DNA of 64,000 nt from Phytophthora hibernalis (taxonomy: Eukaryota; Oomycota; Peronosporomycetes; Peronosporales; Peronosporaceae). A model generated the notes under the pieces. That model was not told the DNA's origin and did not search any database. It was given only the letters and a program-made list of their open reading frames with translations. Positions 41,408 to 52,400 of this stretch are shown one piece after another. Each line of letters begins with the position of its first letter. Position 1 is the first letter of the stretch. The translations under genes and the position numbers were made by a program. The DNA lies in NCBI GenBank assembly GCA_012656075.1, contig JAAKBF010000042.1:744001-808000 (forward strand). The letters are read 5' to 3'.

Positions 41408-43017
41408 ATGAACGGTTTGCTGTCGGTGTCAACGGCACTACTACTGGCGATGGTGAAAGCCGAGAACCCCATCGTCCACGTATTGGGCTCCCCACAACGG
41501 TCATCGAGCTGAACCCGAGTGTTCAACATATACCACTGGATCCGTCCGACAAGTATCTGAGACCGCCCCCGGCTCGGATTCCAGACACCTTTGAAATCCA
41601 CATTGGGTCGTCGGTCTTTCGTGACGGGTTTCGTTGTGGAAAGACCCTTTTCACGGCTTTGAAAGGAGCTGTATACCCGGAGAGACTCCGGTTCGGAATC
41701 CTTGAACAATTAGTGGACGGTGATCCGACCTGCGTCAACGAGTACTGCAAGAGAGCTCTAGTCGAGTGGCCGGACTACCCCGAGTGTCGGTTCAAGGACC
41801 ACATCGAAGTGACCCCACGACCGGCGGCAGAAGCTTCAGGATGCACAACCGCTCGCCACCAGCAGCAGGACATGATCGGGGATGAGGAATTCTGTCTGCA
41901 GGTGGACGGTCACAGTATCTTCACGAACAACTGGGACGAGATCATGATGGACGAGTGGAAGCGGATCGACAACGAGATGGCCGTCTTGACAGTCTACCCG
42001 CACGACCTGCACGACTTTGTCAAGGAAAACGGCGACAACAACGGACCCGACTGGCTGCCGCACCTCTGTACGACGATCAAAGGCGGAAATGGCCTCACAC
42101 GCATCGTCGGTGCCAGTGTCAAGCGCTTCGCTAAATTTCCTCAAATGTCAGCGCTCTGGGGAGGAGGGTTGTCGTTCAGCAAGTGCCACGCGGAACGGAA
42201 TGTGCCAGTGGATTCACACACTCCTTGGTTGTGGGACGGCGAAGAGTTCCTACGCTCGGCGGACTACTGGACCCACGGCTACGACTTGTACTCGCCCAGT
42301 GAAATCGGCAACGTGTTGTACCACAACTACTCGAAGAAACCCGCACTCTTCTGGGAATCGCCGATCGATCCTGCGGTTAGAGCTCTGGACACGGAGATGT
42401 CCCACAACCGCTTCCGTCTTCGCGTTGGATTGGGGTTCAAGGGACCGGTGGACGCCTTTGAGCTCGACAAGTACAGCTTCGGTACTGCTCGGTCGTTCGA
42501 CGACTACAAGAAGTTTTCCAACTTCAGCTTCGATGGCTGGATGAACGAGACAAACTCCTGTGGTCAACTGCACTGGGTCCCGTACAGGAATGCAACAGTG
42601 GTGGAGGAAATCGTCGGAGGTGGTTGGAAGATGACTCCGGTGGTCACTCCTTCACCTACACCGATGCAACGGATGCCATCGGAAATCAACAGTTTACCAG
42701 ACTTTGAAGGAGGACTACTGAAGCAAGTCGCGCGAGAAATGGCCGAGGAAGAACCGGAAGACGCCGTTAGACAGCGCGGGGTCAGCGCGCACACCAAGAA
42801 CGGCGCCGACATCGGAGATGATAAACCAATCATCGCGATGGCGAAGTTGAGGGAAGGAACGATCCAGCCTTCAACGCAAGATTTCTCCCACTTGACTGCC
42901 TGGGGATTATTGGGTGTCGTATTCGCAGCGCTCTTCGTAACGCTGTCGAACGACAGCAAGTCCCGTGCGATTCGACAAACGTGTGTTTCAAGGGCGCCAC
43001 ACCTTAGCTACGACTAA
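41408..43017 (+). CDS. glycosyltransferase, GlcNAc (GT60-like) domain, paralogue 2 (apparent 1-nt deletion near start)
   Basis: Same domain order as paralogue 1: IHIGSSVFRDGFRCGKTLFT, RLRFGILEQLVDGDPTC, EFCLQVDGHSIFTNNWDE, GGGLSFSKCHAE, DSHTPWLWDGEEFLRSADYW, C-terminal membrane segment (AWGLLGVVFAALFVTLS) and tail SNDSKSRAIRQ. The long frame itself lacks a signal peptide. An ATG at 41408 in another frame begins a good one (MNGLLSVSTALLLAMVKAEN). One additional C in the CCCC run at 41489-41493 would join the two, so I place the start at 41408. The lesion sits in a homopolymer and may be an error. An alternative start at 41362 would give a protein without a signal. Confidence 0.8.
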
Positions 43018-43496
43018 GGGAGAAGTAGACAGCTTACCATTTCTGTACAAATTAGCTGATACTTTGAAGTTCACATCAAGTATATCTACATTGCCATAGA
43101 GTGGCTTGCAACGTGTTCGTGTTGGTTCATGTTTGCTACGTAAACTCACAAGCCACTGGGATATTCATCAAGAAGCCGACTTTCAGCTTCCTGAATAAGC
43201 TCGAAAGATCGAGTGATGTTGAACATGTGCCCGATCTGACGAAATGCAGTGCACTAATGCGTATCGATGTTCGGAGGTATCCGAGAATCGAAATAATTAC
43301 AAAGTTTGCACCAAAATCCACCCATAGTCATGTTTGAGAACACAATTGTTGCTTTTTCTTTGGAGTGATCGTGACGGTGACCATCCAGCTCTGAACGAAA
43401 CACTCAAAACTACGAGATTTTCAGCGCCAAGGACTTGCGAGAAAAATACAGAGTAGATCCGAACTTGAAATACTCAAAATCGCTTGCACTGTAGGT
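43018..43496. other. intergenic between convergent genes
   Basis: No coding frame with conserved features. The 3' ends of paralogue 2 (plus) and the coiled-coil gene (minus) face each other. Confidence 0.5.
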
Positions 43497-45447
43497 TTAT
43501 TGCGTACCAGTATCGTTTTTGGGATCCCACAGGGGCAAAGAGGCTGTTGAGATTGTTCCCGCCCACGGCGTCAGTATTTCATCCTTGCTCCACGGAATTA
43601 ATGGTTGAATTTGAGTTTGCGTTTTACGAGGTGACGTCACTGGGTTCTTGCCGAATGAGCTGTGGTGGAGCTGTTGATACCTTCTCTTAGCCGGACTGGC
43701 CTGCTTAGGAGTTTGTCCTATAAAATTGAACTGGTTGGTCGCCAAACTCAGAAGCTGAGGGCTGAGTGGGGCTTGTGGCTGTGGATGCACCGCAACTTTA
43801 GACTTGGACGAACCTAACCATTCAACATTCCCAGCATCCACAGCAGCAGTCACGTGAGCGAATATGGGGCGCTTTTGCTTGAGCGAGGACGGACTCGGGA
43901 CCGAATTGGCGATACGCGGCAATTCAACACCAAGTTGGCGCTCCAGCATTTGCTTGACGGGACTTGTAGCCGTTGAAGCTGAAAAGTTTGGGTAGACAGC
44001 AGCGATTCGTACTTGGTACAGTCGAAGCTTCTCAAGCAAGAATAACAACACTTCATGGGCATCAGCTGATGATAGTTCATCCAAGGCTGGGCGAGGTGCC
44101 AACACTCGACGACCAAATAACTCCATCGTTGCCGTGTTGGGTGCAAGCTGAATCAAATCTTCGACACGCTTATTTGCATCACCGAAAGCTGGTTGAGACT
44201 CTTCCGTCTCCCGCATTTGAATGCTAGGCGTTGATTCAGTCCTGGCATTCGTTTTGCGCTGGCGTTGGGCCTCTGTAGCTTCGTCCAGGGCACGATAAAG
44301 GAACTGGACAACCTCGTCCTGCTGTGCCAAGATAAATTGTCGCTCGCGCTGAAATACTCGAAGCCACTCGAGTGCTCGCTGCAATTGGGTTTCTGCTTCC
44401 AGACGTTTAGTTTGTTCTTCCTCAAGGCTTACTAAAGAATAAGCTTGTTCGTCTTCTGGAAAGGAGAATTCAGCTTTTTCTGCTCTCTCCGCCATTGTTC
44501 TCTCCACCTCTGGGGCTGCTGATCTGAAGTTGAAGCGTACCATCTACATGCGAAGACTTCGGCTGCTGTAGTTTGGCAAGAATCTTCTGGTAGTAGTGGT
44601 TCTTCTTCGCCATCAACTGTTCGTTCGCTTCCAGTATCGTATTTTTTGCTCGCAACGTCGCAGCTTCTTGTTGAGCGGCATTAAATCTCTCAATCAGCTT
44701 CTCAGCCTCTCGACTCTGGAACGCCAGCTCCTGCGTAAAATGCTCGTTCTCCAACAGTGTACGGTAAGTAGACGACGCAACTTGGTCATTCGTGCGAAGC
44801 ATCAGCTCTGCTTTAGCAGCTTGCATCCGGCCAAGCAGCTCCTGCTTCGTGCGAGCTTGTTCTAGCAGATTGTTGCGCTCCAAGTCCTGCTTTTGAGTCT
44901 GAAAAGCGGCACGTTGGGCTTCTAACTTCGCCTCAAGTTCTTGAGTGTGCGCTTCCATCTCCCGCTTGGCCTCAGCAAATACATGCAATTGACGCAACTC
45001 TTCTTTCAGACTCGCTACTTCTCCCTGAGCTTTAGAATACTCCATTACTCGTTCACGTTGCTCATTGTCGACATTTTCTTGTGTGGTAGTGACCAGCTTG
45101 TCCTTCTCTTCTTGTACCTCGGCCAACTCTCGCTCCAATTCAGCAATTCTAGCTACATGCTCGTCCGTCTTGTTATGAAAATAGTGAAACATCTCGCTCT
45201 GCTCCTGAGTCTGCTTAGCCAAACTCTGCTTGAGAAAAGCCACTTCGTCTTTCAGCGATCGATTGGTAGCATCTTGAGTTGTAAGATGTGCGTTCACCAA
45301 CATCATGTCGAACGCTAACTTGGCATCCGTGTGGCCGATGGCATCCACGACAGCTTGAGACAGAATCGAGTGAGTCAACGGCGTCGCTCTTTCACCCGTG
45401 GGCGCTTCCACTTCATCAGAGACCCCATTGCCAACACCAAGTTCCAT
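43497..45447 (-). CDS. coiled-coil protein, possibly basal-body orientation factor-like (BBOF1/CCDC176)
   Basis: From ATG 45447 the N-terminal half (to about 44505) is almost continuous coiled coil. It includes KLAFDMMLVNAHLTTQDATN, LKDEVAFLKQSLAKQTQEQS and MFHYFHNKTDEHVARIAELE, a layout like the DUF4515 domain of ciliary BBOF1 proteins. The second half (43497-44540) continues with RALEWLRVFQRERQFILAQQ and DEVVQFLYRALDEATEAQRQ, then a Ser/Pro/Gln-rich tail. The two halves are in different frames. Removing one C from the CCCC run near 44508-44511 joins them, so this is probably one gene of about 650 aa with a homopolymer error or lesion. An intron at the junction is possible but I see no convincing splice sites. 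Flagellated zoospores would need such a protein. The family assignment is tentative. Confidence 0.6.
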
Positions 45448-45766
45448 GACCTGTAAACGATCTAAAACCTTTTTCTTCGTAGTTTGCGTGCTCGAAATGG
45501 CCTAAGAGTATTAACGTCCGATCAAAGTCGCTATTCTTATCTCGGTGATGACCATCGTCCTCGAATTTGTAGAAGTTCTATGCTGACGATACCTACCCAA
45601 CTTGCATTAGTAAACATTAGTAAACTCGTTGCGCCCGTCGACAAAAGGTCGGATTTCTTCCGATCTCGTAGCCTGTCCTCAACGAGGAGCCGTTCAAATC
45701 TTTTGGGTTTCAGCCACGCACGGACAGCAAATTCTGTCATTCCGAAATCGACCACGAAGTCCAAAC
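45448..45766. promoter_or_regulatory. divergent intergenic region (coiled-coil gene / gene D)
   Basis: 319 bp separate the two divergent starts, so promoters for both must lie here. A short direct repeat AGTAAAC/ATTAGTAAAC (45606-45625) is visible. No core motif is certain. Confidence 0.4.
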
Positions 45767-46230
45767 ATGTCGGTTTACAAGCGAGCAACAACAGTTTTTG
45801 CAGTCACAGTGTTCGTCGGTGTTGCTACTGCAGAATCGAACGTCACCGTGTACCTGGATGCAACCTACACTATGGATTCTGAAATTTGCAGTGGTGTCGG
45901 TGAACTTCCGACTGGAACGGCCTGCCCGCAGAAGGGAGATGTTGCCATTGCCGACTGCTATTCAAGACTTTCAAGCTACAACGGTACCGATTGTGTAGCC
46001 CCTGTGGATGCCAAGTGTATCATGAATACCGATTCAAAGTGGCATTGTGTTTTCCGGACGGTGACAACAGTTTGGAGGACGATTCGACCAGTACTCTCAC
46101 CATTTCGACAGATACTTCGTTGGACGAGTCTCCATGGGGCGACCTCCCGTGGAGAGCACCACCACCACTAGACTCGAACAATGATCAAAATGTACTGCTA
46201 GAACGAAATGCCAAGCTACAGATAGAGTGA
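45767..46230 (+). CDS. small secreted protein with the mucin-family cysteine module, paralogue D (apparent 1-nt deletion)
   Basis: ATG 45767 starts a signal peptide (MSVYKRATTVFAVTVFVGVA). The cysteine module follows with the same signature as copies A-C: VTVYLDATYTMDSEICSGVG, CPQKGDVAIADC, LSSYNGTDCVAPVDAKC and WHCVF. The repeats are missing. Instead, a short Thr/Ser stretch leads to SLDESPWGDLPWRAPPP and a 20-residue tail ending at 46230. After WHCVF the frame must change: one T more in the TTTT run near 46049 would give a continuous protein of about 154 residues. The homopolymer context again suggests an error. Product function is unknown; it is a compact relative of the mucin-like proteins. 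Confidence 0.7.
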
Positions 46231-46370
46231 GTTTGAATTTGAAAACTATGTAAACTTAAAAAGCTAAAGTCATTTTTTAGTCAATACACTTTTCTGAAAG
46301 TAGCACGCATCTTGTATTTTCTGTTCAACTCGATTGGAATACTTTCTTGTGAATATCCCGTGCACAAAGC

Positions 46371-47087
46371 CTAGAATGGCCACGCTTTCTTGAGTTTCGT
46401 ATGGAAGTTTGTGTCGCTCATCGGCACTTTGGCATTTCCAAAATCCGTCGTGCTCAGTGCCGTCCTGGCCGCACTCGAAAGTTGTTCCCACATTATCAGA
46501 TCATGCGAGGTTCCCGTGCTGTCCGTGGTAAGCAGATAGGCAGGTCCCCTTGCAGCCTGGAGTCCGTGGGAGAGTTTAGCCGTCGTCCCACCTGTGATAC
46601 CAGAACTGGCAGGTGCTTGAGTTTTATAGACCCAATCCGTCGTCGAGATGGAAAGACCCAAGATCGAGGGTGATGCTGCATCCGGATTGTCAGTCCAAAC
46701 CACTGCGGTAGCCCAATCGTGACGTCGGGTAGAAAAATTTGCCCAGAATCCTTTTGGGAAGTACCAGGCATACAGGATGGCATACTTGCCGTTATACCAG
46801 GCCGACCGACCGTACATTTGCGACCCCAACGGTGCACTGTTGCATCCAAGACCTCCACTGTCCCCTTCTTTCAGGCCTGCATTTGTTTCACCTGCCGCGT
46901 TGACAGCAGGAAACGAGACACAGCCATCGCGAATAGTAAGTTGCGGTTTGAACTTGATAGCAATTTTTTGCGCAGTTGTGCTTGGGCTTGGTTGGGCGAT
47001 TGGGGCCACTTTTGCACAGTCGATGGATCCGGCAGTAGCAAATTGGAATAACGCAGCGAGGAGGAGGAAACACGCCCAGAACTTCAT
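46371..47087 (-). CDS. NLP (NPP1 family) secreted protein, type 1-like, degenerate heptapeptide
   Basis: NLPs are secreted oomycete and microbial proteins; canonical ones are cytolytic to dicot cells. The frame extends to 47150, but ATG 47087 is preferred because it begins the signal peptide (MKFWACFLLLAALFQFATA). The protein is then 238 aa, a usual length. Family features seen: a Cys pair region (DGCVSFPAVNAAG ... GGLGCNS), QMYGRSAWYNGKYAILYAWY, and the central signature region, which here reads TRRHDWA where canonical members have Gly, His and Glu at the three changed positions. WTDNP and the C-terminal block are present. The frame is intact. The altered residues include metal-binding ones, so a non-cytolytic member is likely, as known for many downy-mildew and some Phytophthora NLPs. 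Confidence 0.85.
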   Translation of the reverse strand: MKFWACFLLLAALFQFATAGSIDCAKVAPIAQPSPSTTAQKIAIKFKPQLTIRDGCVSFPAVNAAGETNAGLKEGDSGGLGCNSAPLGSQMYGRSAWYNGKYAILYAWYFPKGFWANFSTRRHDWATAVVWTDNPDAASPSILGLSISTTDWVYKTQAPASSGITGGTTAKLSHGLQAARGPAYLLTTDSTGTSHDLIMWEQLSSAARTALSTTDFGNAKVPMSDTNFHTKLKKAWPF

Positions 47088-47322
47088 TGTTGCAGTGGAC
47101 GGTAGTGGTTGTTGGAAGATTGGAAAGTGAACATTGTTCAGTGTCTTCATTTTTCAGGACTTCATGACAACGGATTGCACCAACCACCCTAAATTCTTGA
47201 AATCCACACCTTGAATTCATGCAGGTAAAAGGTCGTGGGTCGATGAAAATGGCAACTAGATTCGTTGTCTCTGGTGATCCGCTGCTAATTCTGCAGCTAT
47301 CTTTGAAAATTCATACCATCCA

Positions 47323-48733
47323 CTACTCGGTACTGTTATGTTGTGCCTTGGTGCGGAAACGGTTGCGGAGTCTGCGCGCAACCGAGTTGTTTGAGATGGC
47401 CAGAAAGATTACAAATACTACCAGGAGGAGAAAGATGGGAGCGGCAAAGTTAAAAGTGCCTCCTTTCATGCTGTTCGCCAGATGTTGGCGAAATCGACCG
47501 GTAGTGTCTTGGTTACTTTGCTGGGTCATCTCAACAGAGTTGCCAAGTCTCCAATCCCCGCCCACAATTTCTTCCACCTCCGTTGCGTTCGTGTACGGTA
47601 CCCAGTGACGCTGTACACATGACTCGGCATCTTTCTTGCCTTTCACGAACGTCACACCCGAGAACTCCAAATACTGCTTAAACGAGCGCACATTGCCGAA
47701 TCCGTACTTGTCCAGCTCAATGGTGCTCACTCGCCCCTCGAAGGGTTGGCCCATCAAGAGCTTAAACCTATTAACACCCATCTCTTCCTCTCGATCCTTG
47801 ATCTTCTGGTCCACTGGAATCCCTTCAAACCGTGCAGGTACCGACGTGTAGTTGTGGTAGATCACAGATCCCAGTTTACTGGGCGAGTACATGTCGTACC
47901 CAGCTGTCCACAGTCTCGAAGCTCGCATAAACTCCTCACCGTCAAATATCCACAATGTATGCGAGTCCACGGGTACCCTCCGTTCCGCATGACACTTGCT
48001 GAACGAAAAACCCGCGCCCCACAAAGCTTCTAGCTGGGGAATCTTCGAGCCACCGATCATGCTAGCACCCACGGTCCTCACCAAGCCATTGGCACCCCTC
48101 ATGGTGGTACACAAATGTGGCATATCTAGCGTTTTAGGTGGGTTATTATCTCCATTGTCCGCCACAAAGGTATGGATGTGGTGAATATACGTCGTGAGCA
48201 CCGCCATCTCGTTCCCAACCCCTCCCCACTCTTTTCTCAAATTTGTGTCCCATCCGTTCGTAAAAATACTGTGGCCGTCCAATTGCAGACAAAATTCCTC
48301 GTCTTGGATCAATTTCTGCTGTTGGTGTCTCGCCAGAGTTGGTCCTCGAGATTCAATCGCTGGACGTTCATTGACTCGGATTTGGTCCCGAAAAGGGCAC
48401 TCGCCTTGGTCCGGCCACTCTTTTGGGCCATGACACAAAACTCGTCGACACATTTTTGGTCCGATGGGTTCACTTGGTCGACCACCCCAAAAATGATATT
48501 TTGGGGCTTTGTCGCTCGTTTGAAACCCGTCAAGAGGGTGATGGCACAGCGATAACCGTCTCGGAAGACACTGAGACCCACGAAGAGCTTGGGGTCGCTG
48601 GGGACTCGAGGAGGCGGAGGACGGAGGTGGATCTGCGACGGATTCAGGGAATATGTTGCACGCTTGGGTCCAGATGCACCGACCGATTGGTGTCCACGAT
48701 GCCCATAGTGGACTCGTAGCCGCTCTTCGCCAT
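47323..48733 (-). CDS. glycosyltransferase, GlcNAc (GT60-like) domain, paralogue 3 (two apparent 1-nt deletions)
   Basis: The C-terminal two thirds are open on the minus strand: EEFCLQLDGHSIFTNGWDTN, GAGFSFSKCHAERRV, DSHTLWIFDGEEFMRASRLW, ELDKYGFGNVRSFKQY, a membrane segment (PIFLLLVVFVIFLAISN) and a basic tail. The N-terminal part continues in other frames: VGLSVFRDGYRCAITLL with IIFGVVDQVNP (48590-48430) and, before that, a segment from ATG 48733 (MAKSGYESTMGIVDTNRSVH). The two joins fall in a CCC run near 48645 and an AAAA run near 48427; one extra base in each restores the family alignment. Unlike paralogue 1, no signal peptide is visible at 48733, so a 5' exon may be missing. Confidence 0.75.
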
Positions 48734-49197
48734 GGCAAGAGTGGAGATTTGGTAATGATTACCCAAAATGGATTATTTTCTTTTAAACCAATCAACGTAT
48801 ACCTAAAAACCTGCTATAGTCATGGTATTTGTCTGTTGAAGTCGTATGTTTTCCATTCCTATGAATGGCAAAATCCAACACAATCGTCGATTGCTCTGTA
48901 CTACAGTACATGCACATTGATGCAACGTGCGTTTCGGTGGAACGCAGTAGCACCATTTTATCAGTATTGTCGTTATCATAGAGTTCCAAATCTCATCACG
49001 TAGGACCAAGTTGGTCCATCCGCCAAGCGACAAGTTGGTCCGACCAACTTATCGCTTGACGGATGGGTATTCAATGCTATCATGTACAGTTCGGACCGAT
49101 GTGTCATTTCCCGATAATTTTACGGGAAAACTCGAGAAAGCGCAGACCATATATGCAGCAGCGACTCAAGGTTCTAAAACAAGTAAACCAAGCCGTT
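48734..49197. other. upstream region of paralogue 3, with hairpin
   Basis: There is no gene I can support. It contains the hairpin at 49016-49066 and the target site of the Gypsy element (CCGTT at 49193-49197). Confidence 0.5.
49016..49066. repeat. 25-bp hairpin, two mismatches, 1-nt loop
   Basis: CCATCCGCCAAGCGACAAGT plus GGTC pairs with GACCAACTTATCGCTTGACG plus GATGG. A GGACCAAGTTGGTCC partial palindrome precedes it. Confidence 0.85.
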
Positions 49198-49448
49198 TGT
49201 AGTGGGGCGACGATCTTCATGACCTGACCACGCATCGGGCTGATGGTAAAGAACGACCTCAGCTAAAGCTGGCGTAGGATAAGACTCTGAGGTGGGTAAA
49301 CTAGTGCAGGTATCACTACAGCAGTGTAAGAGTACCTGACGAGAGGTTTGACCGATCTCATTCTAAGACTTGCAGACTACAGTACAACCAAGGGTTTACA
49401 GGAAGCGCCAGCTTCCCTCGTGAGTTTGTTCAATCGGATTCTACTACA
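49198..49448 (+). repeat. Gypsy 5' LTR
   Basis: Starts TGTAGTGGGGCGACG and ends ATTCTACTACA. It differs from the 3' LTR only at about 49213 (A against G) and 49307 (A against T). Confidence 0.95.
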
Positions 49449-49477
49449 AAGTTAACTTTAGTGTCCAAGAAAACGAC

Positions 49478-52400
49478 ATGGACAACGGAACTACGCCGAC
49501 CGACGCTACCGCGACTGCTACGTTTGCGGCTCCTGATGTGACTCAGTCAGGGGCTGGAAGCAGGCGATGCTGCGGTCATGGACAAGGGTGGAAACAGCAT
49601 ATGCGAGTGCGGGCCAAGCCAAGTCGAGGCAAGGGCAAGAAACCCGCCCGCAGCGGAAACACCAATATTTCTCGGCGAGATGAGGCTCCTGCAGCTCCGG
49701 CCGGGCTGCAGGGTGGTTCAATACCGAGAGCCAACAACCAGGAACTGAATTATCCCACCGTGGTCCACCCGATCTTCGCGGTCTCGGCGGCGCCGAAGGT
49801 GGAAGACACGTCGCACGAAGCGCTTACCCGATGGGTTGACCTTCGTATGGAGTACGAAGAGATCACGAGGGCGCGCTGAGAGGCGTCTGGGGAGGATTTG
49901 AAGTCAGACATGAGGTCCATCAGGAACTCCTTTGATGACAGCTTCCTTGAGACGTTGTGCGAGACCAAATGGGACAAGAAGAAGGAGGAGCTCACGGATG
50001 AGTTCATCTGGGATTGGATCATGAAGACCGTGCAGAGTTTCAAAAACAACATTCTGCCGAACATTGACGAGCTTTTCCAGGAGCAGCTTGTGATGGCACT
50101 GCCAAAACGGACATCGACGCCAGAATCATGGATTACTTCCATCTGTGTAACATGATCGTCAAGAACAACGGACTGGCGGGCTTGTTTACGGATGACGAAG
50201 GAACCAAGAAGAAGTGCAAGGTTCTTTTGAGCTGCTTACCAGACGAGGTTAAGAGCAAGAGTGAAGAACGAGATCGACTTCCGGTTGCCTTCCGCAAAGT
50301 CGAGCATCGCTGATCTGTTCAAGATTGTCAGTGAAAAGGCTTTGGAGATTGATCGAGAGGATAAAGCTCTGTCCCGGAACAAAAGAAGACCAGCAGGGCA
50401 TGATGCCAAGCCATCAGCGGCAACACGTCCACCCAAGCGTGCGAAGACCGTGATGGAAAGTGGAAAACCGCGGGAAATCAACCGCAGGTCGTTCCTCGCC
50501 AGATATTTCGGACCAGCTCGGAGCAAAACCAGCCAGGACCAAAGGGCGGGTGTTGGACTTGTGGTGGCCAGCATCGACAAGCCGATTGCCCCGAGAAACC
50601 AGACAGTACTACCAGTCCAGCACGAAAGCAAAAACCGGGGAGGCACCGCAAAGCTAAAGCGAATTAGCGCGTGTCTGCCTGACCGGCAAGGTCAGCCCCG
50701 TATGTTGCGCGTAGATGGTGTTGTGGATGTGGAGTACTGTCCGGACTCTGGAGCTGAGATCTCGTGCATCAGCTCCACGACGTTAGCAAAAATTGGTGAG
50801 CAAGGTGTGAGCTTCGAAGTGACGAAGCTGGTCAGTCCGATCGAATGCGACCTACCGGGTGGAAACAAGACGTGGGCAACAAAGCTGCGACTGTCACTTA
50901 TGACGGCTGCAGGTCCTTTCAACATTTTCAAATCGGTAACGTGCTTGATTTTGAAGAATGAAGGTGATGAATTTCTGCTTGGTGACGATGTTCTGAAGAT
51001 GCTCAGGATTGATGTCGGGCGACAGTTGGAGCTGTTGGCGTCACCAAGCGGAGACGACGGAGACGATGATGACGAAGCCCCTGACGTGGCGACAGACGAC
51101 ACTGACGAAGTCGCAATTCGTTTGGCGGTGGAGTTGATGATCGAGCAAGCTTTGTCCGAGGGTTTTCCTGCGGACAAACTCGATAGGCTACGCACCATCG
51201 CGTACGCTCACGACGTTTGGAGGAATGTTCTCGGCAATGACCCCCGGTCAATGTTGAGCCGATGAGAGTGAAGATGAAGACTGGTTTCAAACCGTACAAG
51301 GCCAAGGCTCGAAAGTACGCACCAGAGTACCAGGCATTTTTAGAGTCGTTCAACGAAATGTTGGTCAAGATGGGTTGGGTCTACGAGAGTCCGACAAGTC
51401 GCTGGGCTTGTGCAGTTCTACTAGTGCGAAAGCGAGGTGGCCGCGCATTCCGACAAACGGTGGATTACAAGCCGTTCAACGTGCAGACGGAACCTATGGC
51501 TGGCTTAATGCCCAACTTGCACGTTGATCTGGAGAAAGTGAGAGGGTGCAGCCACTTCGGACTGTTTGACTTCATAAAGGCTACTGGCAGCTCCCTCTCG
51601 CCAAGGAGTGCCAGGAGCTGTTGTCATACATGACACACAGGAAGATTTACACTCCGCGACGGGTGCCACAGGGCAGTGCAGACGCCGCGCTGCATTTTCA
51701 GTCAACGATCGAGCGTTGCTACGTAGAGCTGTTGTACAAGCACTTATTAGTGTGGATTGATGACTTGCTGCTTTACGCTGCTGACGTTGACACGTACCTC
51801 GACAAATTACAGCGACTGTTCGAGCTTACGGCAAAGTTTGGGTTTAAGCTTAGCGTCACCAAGTCCTGCCTGTACAAACGTGAAGTGAAGTGGTGCGGAA
51901 AGGTGATAAATGGTGAAGGTGTCAGACATGATGCCGAGCGTATTCAGGCTCTGACCGACATGCCGTACCCGAATAATGCTGGAGAACTCCAGTAGTTCCT
52001 GTGTTCAACTAACTGGATGCGAGACAGCATTATAGACTACGCGAGATTGGCTCGTCCTCTGCAGGATGCACTGGATCAGGCAATGGCGAAGGCTTCGAGG
52101 AGAACGAAGCGGGTATACCAGTCGCACTTTCCGAGCAGGAATTCGAGGCGTACGGCAAACTGAAGCAGGCTCTGGCGGATGCCGCCACCCTGGCTTTCCC
52201 AAAGCCCAATGCTGAGATGATTCTTCTCATGGATGCGTCCGACGTTGGCTGGTCGGTGATTGTCAGTCAGGTGACAAACTGGAAGAGCGAGGCAGACATC
52301 CAGGACCAACAGCATGAGCTGCTTATCTGTCTCGGTGGAACCTTCACTGGAGCACAGAAGAACTGGAGCGTCATTGAGATTTCGTGCATCTTGGTGAATC

